A stretch of 64,000 nucleotides of DNA, taken from assembly GCA_039797965.1 (NCBI GenBank), contig JBDKGX010000002.1, positions 1-64,000 on the forward strand. The letters are read 5' to 3'. The notes beneath the pieces are model-generated. The model was not told the origin of the DNA and did no database searches. It worked only from the letters and a program-made list of their open reading frames with translations. Position 1 is the first letter of the stretch; each line of letters opens with the position of its first letter. Positions 1 through 7,860 of this stretch are shown in pieces. Source of the DNA: Thiofilum sp039797965 (GTDB lineage Bacteria; Pseudomonadota; Gammaproteobacteria; Thiotrichales; Thiotrichaceae). Both the position numbers and the translations under genes were made by a program.

Positions 1-32
1 CAATGAATTACATCAATAAGAGGTTAGCCGTT

Positions 33-281
33 ATGAAAGTTCAAACCAGTATGCGACTTGAGGAAAGTACTTTTAACGAGGCAAAAGCCATCCTTGCCAG
101 TTTGGGAATGAATGTCACCGATGCAGTGAGTATTTTCATGAGTATGGTTGTGCAAAATAAAGGACTACCCTTTGAGGTAAAGTTGCCTAATGCCAAAACC
201 TTAAAGGCGATGCAAGAAGCGGATTCAGGCGATACGTTGCCTGTTGACTTGGAAGCGATGCGCAAGGTCATGGTGAAATGA
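33..281 (+). CDS. dinJ: RelB/DinJ-family antitoxin
   Basis: Antitoxin of a type II toxin-antitoxin pair, expected to bind and neutralise the ribonuclease encoded by the next gene and to repress the operon. The 82-residue product has the DinJ pattern: an N-terminal ribbon-helix-helix segment (MRLEESTFNEAKAIL, then GMNVTDAVSIFM) and a C-terminal acidic/hydrophobic tail that would wrap the toxin. I start it at the ATG at 33 because AAGAGG lies 9 bases upstream (18-23); an in-frame ATG at 3 has no visible ribosome site. Its stop overlaps the toxin start as ATGA, typical of translational coupling. Family assignment is by recognition of the sequence pattern. Confidence 0.88.
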   Translation: MKVQTSMRLEESTFNEAKAILASLGMNVTDAVSIFMSMVVQNKGLPFEVKLPNAKTLKAMQEADSGDTLPVDLEAMRKVMVK

Positions 282-550
282 CAAGGCTACTGAAGCAAAC
301 CAAAACCTTTTTGAAGGATAGTAAAAAAGTCAGTTTGAGTGATAAGCACTTTACCAAGTTCGTTCAGTACCTAAGTGCTTTATCATTGGGTGAAGTCTTA
401 CCAGAAGAATCTAAAGATCATGCTCTTGTTGGCAATTGGGAAGGTTATCGAGAGTTTCATCTAAGCGGCGATGTATTGATTATTTACAAAGTGACTGAGG
501 GTGAGATTATCTTAACCCGCATGGGTTCGCACTCTCAGTTATTTGAATAA
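278..550 (+). CDS. yafQ: YafQ-family mRNA interferase toxin
   Basis: Ribosome-dependent mRNA endonuclease, toxin partner of the overlapping DinJ-like antitoxin. The 90-residue RelE-fold protein keeps the residues known to be needed in E. coli YafQ, shifted by two: His48, His61, Asp65 and His85, within the C-terminal signature ILTRMGSHSQLF. The start ATG overlaps the antitoxin stop (ATGA at 278-281). The pair sits near the left edge of an integrase-bearing element, where such modules often act as stabilisation or defence cassettes. The gene looks intact, so the toxin is probably functional. Confidence 0.9.
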   Translation: MTRLLKQTKTFLKDSKKVSLSDKHFTKFVQYLSALSLGEVLPEESKDHALVGNWEGYREFHLSGDVLIIYKVTEGEIILTRMGSHSQLFE

Positions 551-599
551 TCATAGACTAAGTGACTGATTTTAAGGTGATTACTAGCACCCCTAGAAC

Positions 600-968
600 C
601 TATGGGTAGTCCTCGTTATCTATATCGGCGGGTATCCCTAATATATCCCTCTTAATAGTAGTAACGGCTTCTTTTGAAAGTCCTTGGGGGCGCTCATTAC
701 CATCTACACCCACTAATCTAACAGTTAATTTATTAGATTGCTCTTGGTCGGTAGGATCTGACTCCGGTCTAGGCTTACCATAACCACGCTCTAAGAGGAT
801 ATTAGCGGCTTGTATACGAACGTTATAAGCCGCGTTAGGGTCGTTCATAATATCGAATAACACCTTAATAGCCTCGGTTGCGTGCTGTTGTGCCAACTCA
901 CGAACGTTAACAGCAACCTTATTAGTAGAACCCATTTTTCGCCCCCCTGTTTTAAAGCCCTTAGCCAT
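600..968 (-). CDS. Small phage/mobile-element-type hypothetical protein
   Basis: A 122-residue hydrophilic protein of unknown function. It starts with a basic patch (KGFKTGGRKMGSTNK) followed by a helical region (VRELAQQHATEAIKVLFDIM..AAYNVRIQAANILLERGYGKPRPE). This N-terminal layout is seen in many short phage and island proteins of no established role, some next to terminase genes; that is recalled family context, not proof. I prefer the ATG at 968 because AGGTGG ends 5 bases upstream; a GTG at 977 overlaps that same site. No terminase or structural phage gene is visible nearby, so it may be an isolated island gene. Confidence 0.55.
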   Translation of the reverse strand: MAKGFKTGGRKMGSTNKVAVNVRELAQQHATEAIKVLFDIMNDPNAAYNVRIQAANILLERGYGKPRPESDPTDQEQSNKLTVRLVGVDGNERPQGLSKEAVTTIKRDILGIPADIDNEDYP

Positions 969-1189
969 ACATGCCACCTGTCTATTTTATCTAAATTAGA
1001 TACTTTTCGAGTACTCGCTAAGCTGCATCGGGTTCAGCGCGTCGTAATCAGTAAATGCAACTTTTGGATTCATGACAATAACCCGCTTGATTTAATTGAG
1101 TTATTTTATCATAGGTGTAGTTGATTATTGAGTACTACATCGCAACTTAAAGTTGATACTTTAGGGAGTGGCTAATGGGTGGAACGTTT

Positions 1190-1601
1190 GATTTATTTTG
1201 ATATTTAATCAAAGCGGCTAAGCGGTTGTTAGGACAACTTGATTAATCTTGATATTTAATCAAGTTTGAAGGTGCGGTGCAGTTTCATTCTAGCCATTAA
1301 TGATAAATTTATTTTATTAAAGGTCATCTAAATTTAGTCAATTTCAGGCTAAAAAGCTGCTAACTCATGCCAACCAATAAATAATTGATTTAATTGAATA
1401 CAGTCACTTCATGATTTCTCAGTTAGCATAGTTAGCATGGTTTTAGAGGGGGGTAGCTCATAAAGAGCTAAATTGATTAAAAATTAATCAAAAATAGAAC
1501 TAAATACGAACAATAATAGTATATATTTTAATCAAATGATTAATTCTTAGCCTATAGTTAGCATCAGTTAGCATTGAGTTAGCAAAACGGATGCTAACTC
1601 A
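1190..1601. repeat. AT-rich iteron-like region (GTTAGCAT and TTTAATCAA repeats)
   Basis: The gene-free stretch 969-1678 is not featureless. GTTAGCAT occurs directly at 1422, 1431, 1557 and 1567. Longer TGAGTTAGCA occurs at 1575 and, inverted, at 1592-1601 and 1358-1367; the 1575/1592 pair is a perfect 10-bp inverted repeat with a 7-base loop. A second motif, TTTAATCAA or close variants, recurs near 1204, 1255, 1482 and 1527, twice inside TTGATATTTAATCAA. Repeated short sites beside AT-rich DNA are typical of initiator-binding iterons or regulator arrays of integrated elements. No replication initiator gene is visible in the window, so the role is inference. Confidence 0.5.
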
Positions 1602-1610
1602 TTTGGTCAT

Positions 1611-1636
1611 AAAAAAAGCCACTACTAAGAGTGGCT
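1611..1636 (-). terminator. Rho-independent terminator after yefM-yoeB
   Basis: On the minus strand the stem AGCCACT / AGTGGCT with a 6-base loop is followed by seven T residues. It lies about 40 bases past the yoeB stop, so it should end the toxin-antitoxin transcript. Confidence 0.85.
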
Positions 1637-1678
1637 ATCCAGTACAGATTATTGAGTTACGAATTTCGTACTCTTGAA

Positions 1679-1948
1679 CTATTTATCCTCGTAGTGCCCC
1701 CCAATCGCAAGAAGGTACACACTACTATCATCAAAACGATAAATTACCCTATCACTCTTAGACAATCGCCTTGACCATAAGCCAGATAAGCTATGCCTTA
1801 ATGGTTCTGGCTTACCTATGCCCTGTGCAGGGTCATTTCTCAGCATATCCTTAAGGATTTCACAGAGTTTCTTATGCAGAATACGGTTATCTGTTCTTAG
1901 CTGTTCATACGCTTCCCATGTACGCCCTTCAAATACTAAAGATTTCAT
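1679..1948 (-). CDS. yoeB: YoeB/Txe-family mRNA interferase toxin
   Basis: Ribosome-associated endonuclease toxin of a YefM-YoeB type II pair. The 89-residue product has the family core IGKPEPLRHSLSGLWSRRL. Residues matching the catalytic set of E. coli YoeB (E46, R65, H83, Y84) are present at +2: Glu48, Arg67, His85 and Tyr86. The reading frame starts inside the antitoxin gene (20-base overlap), so the two are translationally coupled. A strong terminator follows. Nothing suggests decay. Confidence 0.9.
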   Translation of the reverse strand: MKSLVFEGRTWEAYEQLRTDNRILHKKLCEILKDMLRNDPAQGIGKPEPLRHSLSGLWSRRLSKSDRVIYRFDDSSVYLLAIGGHYEDK

Positions 1949-2201
1949 CCAGCGTTCCTTGGTCTGCTATCCGTCCTTGGTTGACTCTATGCGTTGTGAG
2001 TGAGTCGGCTATTTGTTGCATTAATACCTTATTGCTTAGCACATAAAGCGTTTCCTGCTCTTGTTCCCAGTCTTCTAGGCTCATAACAATCGCAGCTTGT
2101 CCATTTTGTCGAGTGACTTTCACCACAGTACTGTCGTGGTGAATTTTATCTAAGACTTTGGCTAGGTTTTCCCGAAAGTGAGAATAGCTCATAGCATCCA
2201 T
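1929..2201 (-). CDS. yefM: YefM/Phd-family antitoxin
   Basis: Antitoxin and autorepressor paired with the YoeB-like toxin. The sequence shows the Phd/YefM DNA-binding N-terminus (MSYSHFRENLAKVLDKI), the conserved VTRQNGQAAIVMSLEDWE segment, and a C-terminal tail ending near a DEIF motif. I choose the ATG at 2201 because AGGGTG lies 6 bases upstream; GTG at 2210 and ATG at 2192 are alternatives. The upstream spacer carries two TGTACA palindromes, the known core of YefM operators. Located between the iteron-like region and the integrase of the same element. Confidence 0.88.
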   Translation of the reverse strand: MDAMSYSHFRENLAKVLDKIHHDSTVVKVTRQNGQAAIVMSLEDWEQEQETLYVLSNKVLMQQIADSLTTHRVNQGRIADQGTLDEIFSI

Positions 2202-2218
2202 TACTAGCACCCTATGGT

Positions 2219-2237
2219 TGTACAGTATATTTGTACA
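2219..2237. promoter_or_regulatory. YefM-type operator, two TGTACA sites
   Basis: TGTACA occurs at 2219-2224 and 2232-2237, 13 bp centre to centre, within a larger inverted repeat TTGTAC/GTACAA, just upstream of yefM. The E. coli yefM-yoeB operator is built from palindromes with the same TGTACA core, so autoregulation by the local YefM is likely. Confidence 0.7.
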
Positions 2238-2288
2238 ATGTTAGCAGAGGGAGGCAGGTAAATACCAATATAATGAGATAATCAGTAA

Positions 2289-3533
2289 TTAAGCCGTTTT
2301 AAAGGCTATAACGTTGGATACTGGTTCACCTGTAAGTACTTCGTTCAAGTGGCGTTCCCATGCCTCTAACGCTTGGCGCTTCTCTTTTTGGTAGTCGTTG
2401 CGGTCATAAATACCGCCTACACTGTTGTCTTTGTGGTTAGTGACTTTGTCTTGAATCAAACGATTAAACCCCAGTTGGCTTATGCCAGTGGTAAAGGTGC
2501 GCCTTAAGTCATGTGGGGTTGGTCTATCAACACTAGGCTCTAGCGTCCAATCAAAGCGGCTCATTACTCTGGCTATGGTGTGAGAATCAATAACCGCCCC
2601 CTTGCTATTGGGGAATATCAGCCTGTCACCGCTATGAGGCTGGGCTTCCTCAATAATGCTTAAGGCTAGTGGTGTTAAAGGTACGGTATGAGGTAAACCA
2701 TTCTTGGTGTCGGGAATAGTCCATAAGTTGCCTTGTATTTGGTCTTTAGACATTTGGCATAGTTCGCCAATCCGTTGACCTGTAATGAGTGCCAAACGTA
2801 ACACTAAGCGATTACTCAAACTCACATGAGATTGCTTACTGGTAAATGCCCAAAGCTGCTTAATTTCTTCATCAGTAAGTACTCGTTCTCTGGTTTGTTC
2901 GGGTAGCTTCTTGATACCAGTAGCGGGATTTACTTCGATCAAGCCACGTTCAAGGGCATAGCCAAAGTACTTAGAGAGTAAAGATAAAAGTCGATTACGT
3001 GCCACTAAAGCTCCTGTGTCTTCTTTCTTATCCAATAGAGCAATGATGTGGGGGCGCTTAACGGCATCAATTTTAAGTGAGCCTATGTGTGGTATCACAT
3101 CAGCTTTTAAGATGCGGTCTTGTTCCGCCCATGCCTTATTCTTTGGTTTCGCATAGCGTTCTATAAAGGTACTGGCAAACTCTGAGACTGTAGGGGTAGC
3201 AGTAACCGCCTTAGCGTTTAAATCGCGCTCTATGGCTACATCTAAGCCCGTGGCTAGCTGGTTGCGTTGCTCTTGGTGTAATGACCTTGCTTGGGTTAAT
3301 ACGGTGGCTATGTCCTTCTCGGTACTTTTGGCATTCAGTGCAATCCCTTCAAAGGTATAAACCCGCCTCACTCCCTTAATCTTGTATCTGTGAATGAAGT
3401 TGCCTAGTCCTGTGCTATACACGCGCAAATATAAGCCCGTGGCTAAAGTGTCCTTATGTTCTAGGTGTCCAGTACTAGGGGGCGATGTTAGAGCGGCTTT
3501 AATGCCTTTGTGGTTGGTGTAGGTGTTTGCCAT
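2289..3533 (-). CDS. P4-type tyrosine recombinase (integrase)
   Basis: Site-specific integrase of the element occupying the left end of the window. The 414-residue protein has an N-terminal DUF4102-like arm-binding region, a core-binding SAM-like domain (about 113-205) and a catalytic domain with all key residues: Arg254 (TGQRIGEL), His341 and Arg344 (HDLRRT), His367 and Tyr376. I start it at the ATG at 3533, with AAAGGA 7 bases upstream; an ATG at 3581 would add 16 residues encoded by a short direct repeat. It is transcribed away from the tRNA-Lys fragment at 3681-3732, consistent with int sitting just inside attR. The gene appears intact. Confidence 0.93.
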   Translation of the reverse strand: MANTYTNHKGIKAALTSPPSTGHLEHKDTLATGLYLRVYSTGLGNFIHRYKIKGVRRVYTFEGIALNAKSTEKDIATVLTQARSLHQEQRNQLATGLDVAIERDLNAKAVTATPTVSEFASTFIERYAKPKNKAWAEQDRILKADVIPHIGSLKIDAVKRPHIIALLDKKEDTGALVARNRLLSLLSKYFGYALERGLIEVNPATGIKKLPEQTRERVLTDEEIKQLWAFTSKQSHVSLSNRLVLRLALITGQRIGELCQMSKDQIQGNLWTIPDTKNGLPHTVPLTPLALSIIEEAQPHSGDRLIFPNSKGAVIDSHTIARVMSRFDWTLEPSVDRPTPHDLRRTFTTGISQLGFNRLIQDKVTNHKDNSVGGIYDRNDYQKEKRQALEAWERHLNEVLTGEPVSNVIAFKTA

Positions 3534-3546
3534 TGAAATTCCTTTA

Positions 3547-3569
3547 CGGTGTACTTTGCGGTGTACTTT
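3547..3569. repeat. Tandem CGGTGTACTTT repeat before int
   Basis: CGGTGTACTTT occurs twice, at 3547-3557 and 3559-3569 (12-bp period), immediately upstream of the chosen int start. Between int and the attachment site, such repeats are plausible arm-type binding sites for the integrase or an excisionase; this is inferred from position. Confidence 0.4.
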
Positions 3570-3680
3570 TGGTAGGAACAATTACGCTACAGCTAAAACA
3601 CTCAGGAAACAAGAAAGGCTTATGTAGTGGGCATTGTGAGGAGGGGTGAAAACCAGTAGAACAGTCTAAAAACATGATGC

Positions 3681-3732
3681 CAACTGACTTTTAATCAGGG
3701 GGGCATGCGTTCGAGCCGCATACGACCCACCA
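3681..3732 (+). tRNA. tRNA-Lys 3' fragment (probable attR)
   Basis: The 3' part of a tRNA-Lys is readable: anticodon loop CTTTTAA (anticodon TTT at 3690-3692) with most of its stem, a perfect T-arm (ATGCG, loop TTCGAGC, CGCAT), acceptor strand ACGACCC, discriminator A and encoded CCA. No matching 5' acceptor (GGGTCGT) or D-arm lies upstream, so this is not a complete gene. P4-type integrases target tRNA 3' ends and leave such a fragment at one border, which here is the int-proximal side. An intact tRNA-Lys would be expected at the other element end, left of this window. Confidence 0.72.
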
Positions 3733-3747
3733 GTCTTATTAAGAAAT

Positions 3748-3784
3748 AACAGTAAGTTACCTAGTAAGTAATTTACTGTTTTTT
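3748..3784 (+). terminator. Terminator downstream of tRNA-Lys fragment
   Basis: Stem AACAGTAA / TTACTGTT followed by a run of T on the plus strand, 16 bases after the CCA end. This is what is expected behind a real tRNA gene and supports the view that the DNA to the right is the original chromosomal flank. Confidence 0.7.
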
Positions 3785-3825
3785 GCTTTTTAGGGGATAG
3801 TAAATCTGTTTTAGGGGAGAGTGCC

Positions 3826-4377
3826 CTAACGAGCAGGTTTATAAGACTCCAACTTGGTATTGTAGCGCTCTCGCATCGCTTCTGTTTTGTGACCTGCAAT
3901 ACGCTTATCTTCGGCATCGGATACCGCTTTACTTTTCAACAAGTGCAAATGCCAATACACATCACCTAACCCTTTCAGTACCATTTTCTGTTTTAGTCTT
4001 TTCATAGCACTTTTCAAACCTGAAACACTAATATAGCCACCATAATGATTGAGTAACAGAGGGGGATTATTAGGTACAATATTAAACAACTTTGGTGATA
4101 AGCATCCCTTAAACGAGGAGACCACAGGATAATATTGCTCTTACTACCCTTAGTCCGATTAACACGTATTCCCTCATCACTACAATCACTCACCAATATA
4201 TTACGCACCTCAATACCACGAGCGGCTGTTAAGTACGTAAGCTCAAATAATATAGGTAAAAGATTATGGTTATCTTCAGCGGCTATTGCTAATTGTTGGT
4301 CATATTCTTCATCAGTAACATAGTGCTCATTTTTCTGCTCCTTAAGTTTTTTAAAGCTTTTTAGCGGATTAAGATCT
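3826..4377 (-). pseudogene. Tyrosine recombinase remnant (C-terminal, frameshifted)
   Basis: Degraded integrase different from the intact one. Reading the minus strand from about 4377, one frame gives NEHYVTDEEYDQQL, then LTYLTAARGIEVRNIL (catalytic Arg region) and RLRDAYHQ. A frameshift near 4100 moves to another frame giving KSAMKRLKQKM, HLHLLKSKAVSD (HxxK box) and AGHKTEAMRERY (His and Tyr region). The N-terminal half is missing: the remnant begins exactly where the truncated hsdR ends. It suggests an older integration at the same tRNA locus followed by a deletion that joined int to hsdR. No translation start is apparent. Confidence 0.8.
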
Positions 4378-5467
4378 AGACCAATATCTGATACATAGTT
4401 GACTGAAGATCGCGCCCGCTTTTGCAGCGGTAAATCTGCTCTTTCACGCCTTGAAACACACCCTCGATTTGTTCATCTAGTTCAGTACGATCCGTGATAA
4501 TCAGTACTCGACTATTTTCTTGAGTTTCACGTATCCATTTTGCCAGCCACACCATCGTGAGACTTTTACCGGAGCCTTGCGTGTGCCAAATAATTCCCCC
4601 TTCACGGCGGCGGATACGCTTTTGGGCGGCTTTTACCCCAAAGTACTGATTGTGACGACAGAGTTTTTTAATACCTTTATCAAAAATGGTGAAGTCGTGA
4701 ATCAGTTCTAGCACCCGTTGTTTATCGAGTAAGCGTAGTAGGGCGCAATCCAATAAACTGGTCGCTTTACCGCAATTATAGTGGGGTAAGTACTGTTGAT
4801 CTTTGCTATGGATTTTGGGGTTGTAGTCGGGATTTTCTTCCTTCCACGTTAGGTAGTACTTTTCTGGGGTTTCAATCGTGCCATAGCTCAAGCCTTGGCT
4901 ATCATTACCCGCCATCACTAGTTGAATAGTGGTGAAAAAGGGGCGAATAAAATGCAGGGTTTGATTGTCGAGATTTTGGCGAATACCTTTTTCAATGCCT
5001 ACACTGGCACGTTTTAATTCGAGTACACCTATGGCTATACCGTTGATATAAAACACGAGATCGGGGCGTTTATCGGCGCGTCCTTTGAGGGTTACTTCTT
5101 CAGCAAAAGCAAAGTGATTTTTTTCTGGGTTTTGCCAATCAATCAGGTAAAGGGTTTGGTGATGGGTGCTGTGAGTACTTTTGAGTTTGATGCCGTAGCG
5201 TAGGAGATTGTAAATAGCTTCATTGGGGGCGTAGAGGTTATTACCATCATCAAGCGCATTGAGTTTGTCGAGTTCGTAGATCGCTTGATTAATGAGATCG
5301 TCCGCAATAGAACGAAATTGAAGCCAAGCGCGTAAGTACTCGGTTTCGATATTGCGATTATTTGGGCGATCTTGCCAATTGCCTAAGTACTCGTAGCTGA
5401 GTGGGTTTTGCAGGAGTTTAACCACGCGGTTTTGGGTGATGCGCTCAGGATCGCTGACATTGCTCAT
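4376..5467 (-). pseudogene. hsdR: Truncated type I restriction subunit HsdR
   Basis: N-terminal 363 residues of a type I restriction endonuclease R subunit, normally about 1000 residues. Visible are the nuclease core (RPDLVFYINGIAIGVLELK, with Asp136, Glu150 and Lys152 of the PD-ExK type) and helicase motif I TQGSGKS (296-302) with the following VLIITDRTELDEQ. The frame stops at a TAG at 4376-4378, before any DEAD/DEAH box, where the sequence turns into the recombinase remnant. Without the motor domain it cannot restrict. With a cut hsdM and no hsdS nearby, the whole system is dead. Start ATG at 5467. Confidence 0.9.
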
Positions 5468-5670
5468 AACGCTGAAGCCCCAAAGATTTGGGGAAGTGGT
5501 GATTATACAATGATGGCTAGGGCGATAAGTAAAGTTTTAGTGGGTGAAGGTTTTATGATGAAAAAGTACTTTCATCCCATTTTTGATACGGCTTAAGGTG
5601 TTGTACTCCTAAACAAATATTTAGCTACTAAGCTGATAAGTACTCAATAGATTCTAAGGTTGCAGTACTC

Positions 5671-6147
5671 GTGAATAATCCCCTTTTACTTTGGATAGCC
5701 AGAGCTATTTATCTATTAATGGCTGTAACGCTGTTATTTTTAATTAATACCTCGCCTTATTTAGATAATGAGCTTTATATCTTAGGTGGGGCTTGCTTTG
5801 AGTCTGCTTTGGCGGTGGAAGGGCAATTCGCTTTAACCTTTCGCCTATTATTGGTGTTGAGTACTTTGTTGGTTGTCGGGGTGAGTGTGAGATTGTTGCG
5901 TAGTCAGTCTTTAAAGTACTTGATGGTTGGGATAGTGCTGGTAGGGGCGTTTATTGGCATTAATGAGTTTTGGACGCAGAAGCACTTATTGCAAGGCTAT
6001 ACATGGTCGGGTATTACGGATTGGTATGATGCCACGATGCGAAAATGTTATGTATTTGAGGGGCCGCAATATGGAGTGTTGTTAGCCATTAGTTTGGTTT
6101 GTGTGTGGGGTTGGGGGATTAGCGACGACAAAATCAAACGTTTTTAA
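5671..6147 (+). CDS. Small membrane protein of unknown function
   Basis: A 158-residue protein with about four hydrophobic segments (roughly residues 6-25, 55-75, 83-100 and 135-150). I do not recognise the family. It would start at GTG 5671, with no convincing ribosome site, so expression is uncertain. It lies between the hsdR and hsdM remnants on the opposite strand, and its last codons (ISDDKIKRF) are read from the antisense of hsdM, so its own natural 3' end may be lost. It probably arrived with the DNA that replaced the 3' end of hsdM and hsdS. Confidence 0.5.
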   Translation: MNNPLLLWIARAIYLLMAVTLLFLINTSPYLDNELYILGGACFESALAVEGQFALTFRLLLVLSTLLVVGVSVRLLRSQSLKYLMVGIVLVGAFIGINEFWTQKHLLQGYTWSGITDWYDATMRKCYVFEGPQYGVLLAISLVCVWGWGISDDKIKRF

Positions 6148-6912
6148 GCCTTGCTTGTCATTTAAAAACAACGGCGCAGCGAGCGTATTACCCTGACGAA
6201 TTTCAGCCACGTCATTGTCATGCAAGATCATATTCATCTTAGCAAGGGCGGTGGTGGCGTTGTCATTTTCTTGCCCATAAATGCTTAAGCCTCTAGGGGC
6301 TTGATCCGCGACTTTTAATAGCAACGAGCCAGAACCACAGGTAGGATCATAAACGGTTTGATCTTGGGTGGTATCAGGGGTAACACCAACGATCTTCGCA
6401 ATCACTTGCGACACCTCAGACGGTGTATAAAACTGTCCCTTACTCTTGCCCGAATCCACCGCAAAGTGACGCATTAAGTACTCATATGCATCACCCAATA
6501 AGTCATCATCGCCCGCTTGATTATCACCCAGCGCTAAGTCTTCAAATAGCCCGATCAGCTTGGTCAGGCGGTCGACCATATCCTTGTCTTTGCCTAATTT
6601 GTCAGGGTCATTAAAATCGGCAATATCAACGACTTTTTTCAGATCATTGGCTTCAGCCAGCGCAGCAATGACCTTTTGCGTATCTTCGCCAATATTTTTT
6701 TTACCCTTGAGTTTGACCAAATCATCAAACGAGGCACCCTCAGGCACTACGATCAAACTATGATCAGGGGCGGCTTTAAACTTATCCGAAACGTACTTCA
6801 CAAATAATAAGGTGAGGATGTAATCCTTGTATTGCGAAGCGTCCATACTGCCGCGCAAAATATCAAAGCTTTCCCACAAGGAACGATACAAGTCGGTTTT
6901 TTTAACAGCCAT
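6082..6912 (-). pseudogene. hsdM: Truncated type I DNA methyltransferase HsdM
   Basis: N-terminal part of a type I N6-adenine methyltransferase. It keeps the N-terminal helical domain (MAVKKTDLYRSLWESFDILRG), the SAM-binding motif I YDPTCGSGSLLLK, and ends at motif IV as ANPP (Asn265-Pro-Pro), after which the frame runs into nine unrelated residues and stops. Intact HsdM is about 500 residues, and motif IV should continue as NPPF or NPPY, so the catalytic aromatic residue and the rest of the domain are missing. The junction is near 6110-6118. It is most likely non-functional. Start ATG at 6912. Confidence 0.9.
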
Positions 6913-7317
6913 TACACTAGAGCCTTAGTAGCAAAGAAGGGGGCGAAAGAGGGGAGGTAGTGTACTCATTTTTCATTTTGCCGATAAGCAACAAATAGCA
7001 CTTAAAAAAGGATATTCTGAAAAAAGCTGGTTCTTGAGAACATGACAAACCATAGTAAAAACGGCTGTAATTCACCATTAGTTTGCATCAATAAGAGTAG
7101 ATTGGTCGTCCGTCGAGTCGACAGGGCGGTATAAATTTTAAAACCTTGTAGATAGATTTTAAAATCTACAAGGTGCTTTCATTTTTTAATCACTTAGTAC
7201 CAGTGTTTTATTGTAGTTAGTCACTCTAGCTGAAGTTTTTATTATGTTAGCTAGTGACTCAGTAGGAAGTTAAGCCCCTGACCTAACTCCCTAACGTTTA
7301 GCTCTCGGGCTATAGTA
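6913..7317. other. Gene-free spacer with a hairpin at 7144-7173
   Basis: No credible gene. A perfect 10-bp inverted repeat CCTTGTAGAT / ATCTACAAGG with a 10-base AT loop lies at 7144-7173, followed after a few bases by a T-rich stretch (ATTTTTTAAT), so it may terminate plus-strand transcription. The stretch 7174-7317 holds nothing else I can identify. Confidence 0.5.
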
Positions 7318-7860
7318 TTAGCATTTGCTGCTATTTTTGCTGCCGCTACCGCCTTTTCCGCCTTCGTTGTGACCACTAGAGCCACCTTTGCCTTCACTGT
7401 GACCAGAACCACTAACACCGCCTTTACCGCCTTCATTGTGACCGCCGCCGATGTTGCCTTTGCCACCTTTGCTGCCGTTATCGTCACAGTCATCAGCTTT
7501 GCCATTACCTGAGAAGTTGCCGCCAAAGCTAATAGTGCTGTTGCTATTATGACCGCCGCCGATGCTACCAGAGCTGCCGTGACTACCGCTGTGACCGCCG
7601 CCGATGCTACCAGAGCCACCGTGACCGCCGCTGATACCGCCAATTAGCCCGTTGGCAATACCGCCTAAGTTGCCACCTAAGCCGTTTAATAATCCCCCTA
7701 ATCCACCCAAACCGCCGTGACCGCCGCCGATGCTACCAGAGCCACCGAATGAGCCATTGAAGCAGTTGATATCGCTAACATTAGGTCTATTAGGAATTGA
7801 AATGCTACCTGTTGAGTTAGAACCTGAGTTAATACCACCAATCATATTATTGCTAAACAT
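7318..7860 (-). CDS. Gly/Ser/His-rich low-complexity protein
   Basis: A 180-residue protein that I cannot assign. After an ordinary N-terminus (MFSNNMIGGINSGSN) nearly everything is Gly, Ser, His and Asn, with the block GSIGGGH recurring four times and variants such as NIGGGHNEGGKGG. The C-terminal third becomes Lys-rich and ends in Cys. There is no signal peptide or membrane segment. The start has GGAGA about 6 bases upstream of ATG 7860, so it looks translated. Possible roles are a structural or metal-binding protein (regular His) or a Gly-rich peptide precursor; no modification enzyme is adjacent, so none can be favoured. Confidence 0.6.
   Translation of the reverse strand: MFSNNMIGGINSGSNSTGSISIPNRPNVSDINCFNGSFGGSGSIGGGHGGLGGLGGLLNGLGGNLGGIANGLIGGISGGHGGSGSIGGGHSGSHGSSGSIGGGHNSNSTISFGGNFSGNGKADDCDDNGSKGGKGNIGGGHNEGGKGGVSGSGHSEGKGGSSGHNEGGKGGSGSKNSSKC

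Noticed and set aside
882..1124. Plus-strand 80-residue ORF
   Set aside because: Overlaps a better minus-strand gene and runs into AT-rich repeats; no homology pattern or ribosome site.
3643..3732. A complete tRNA-Lys gene
   Set aside because: Only the anticodon loop, T-arm and 3' acceptor strand are convincing. No 5' acceptor complement or D-arm is found at the right distance; 3643-3680 does not fold as a tRNA 5' half.
5408..5596. Plus-strand 62-residue ORF antisense to the start of hsdR
   Set aside because: Mostly antisense to a recognised gene and with no ribosome site or family pattern.
7251..7643. Ala/Val-rich minus-strand ORF overlapping the Gly-rich gene
   Set aside because: Frame-shifted reading of the same Gly-codon repeats; no ribosome site, and composition is fully explained by the other frame.
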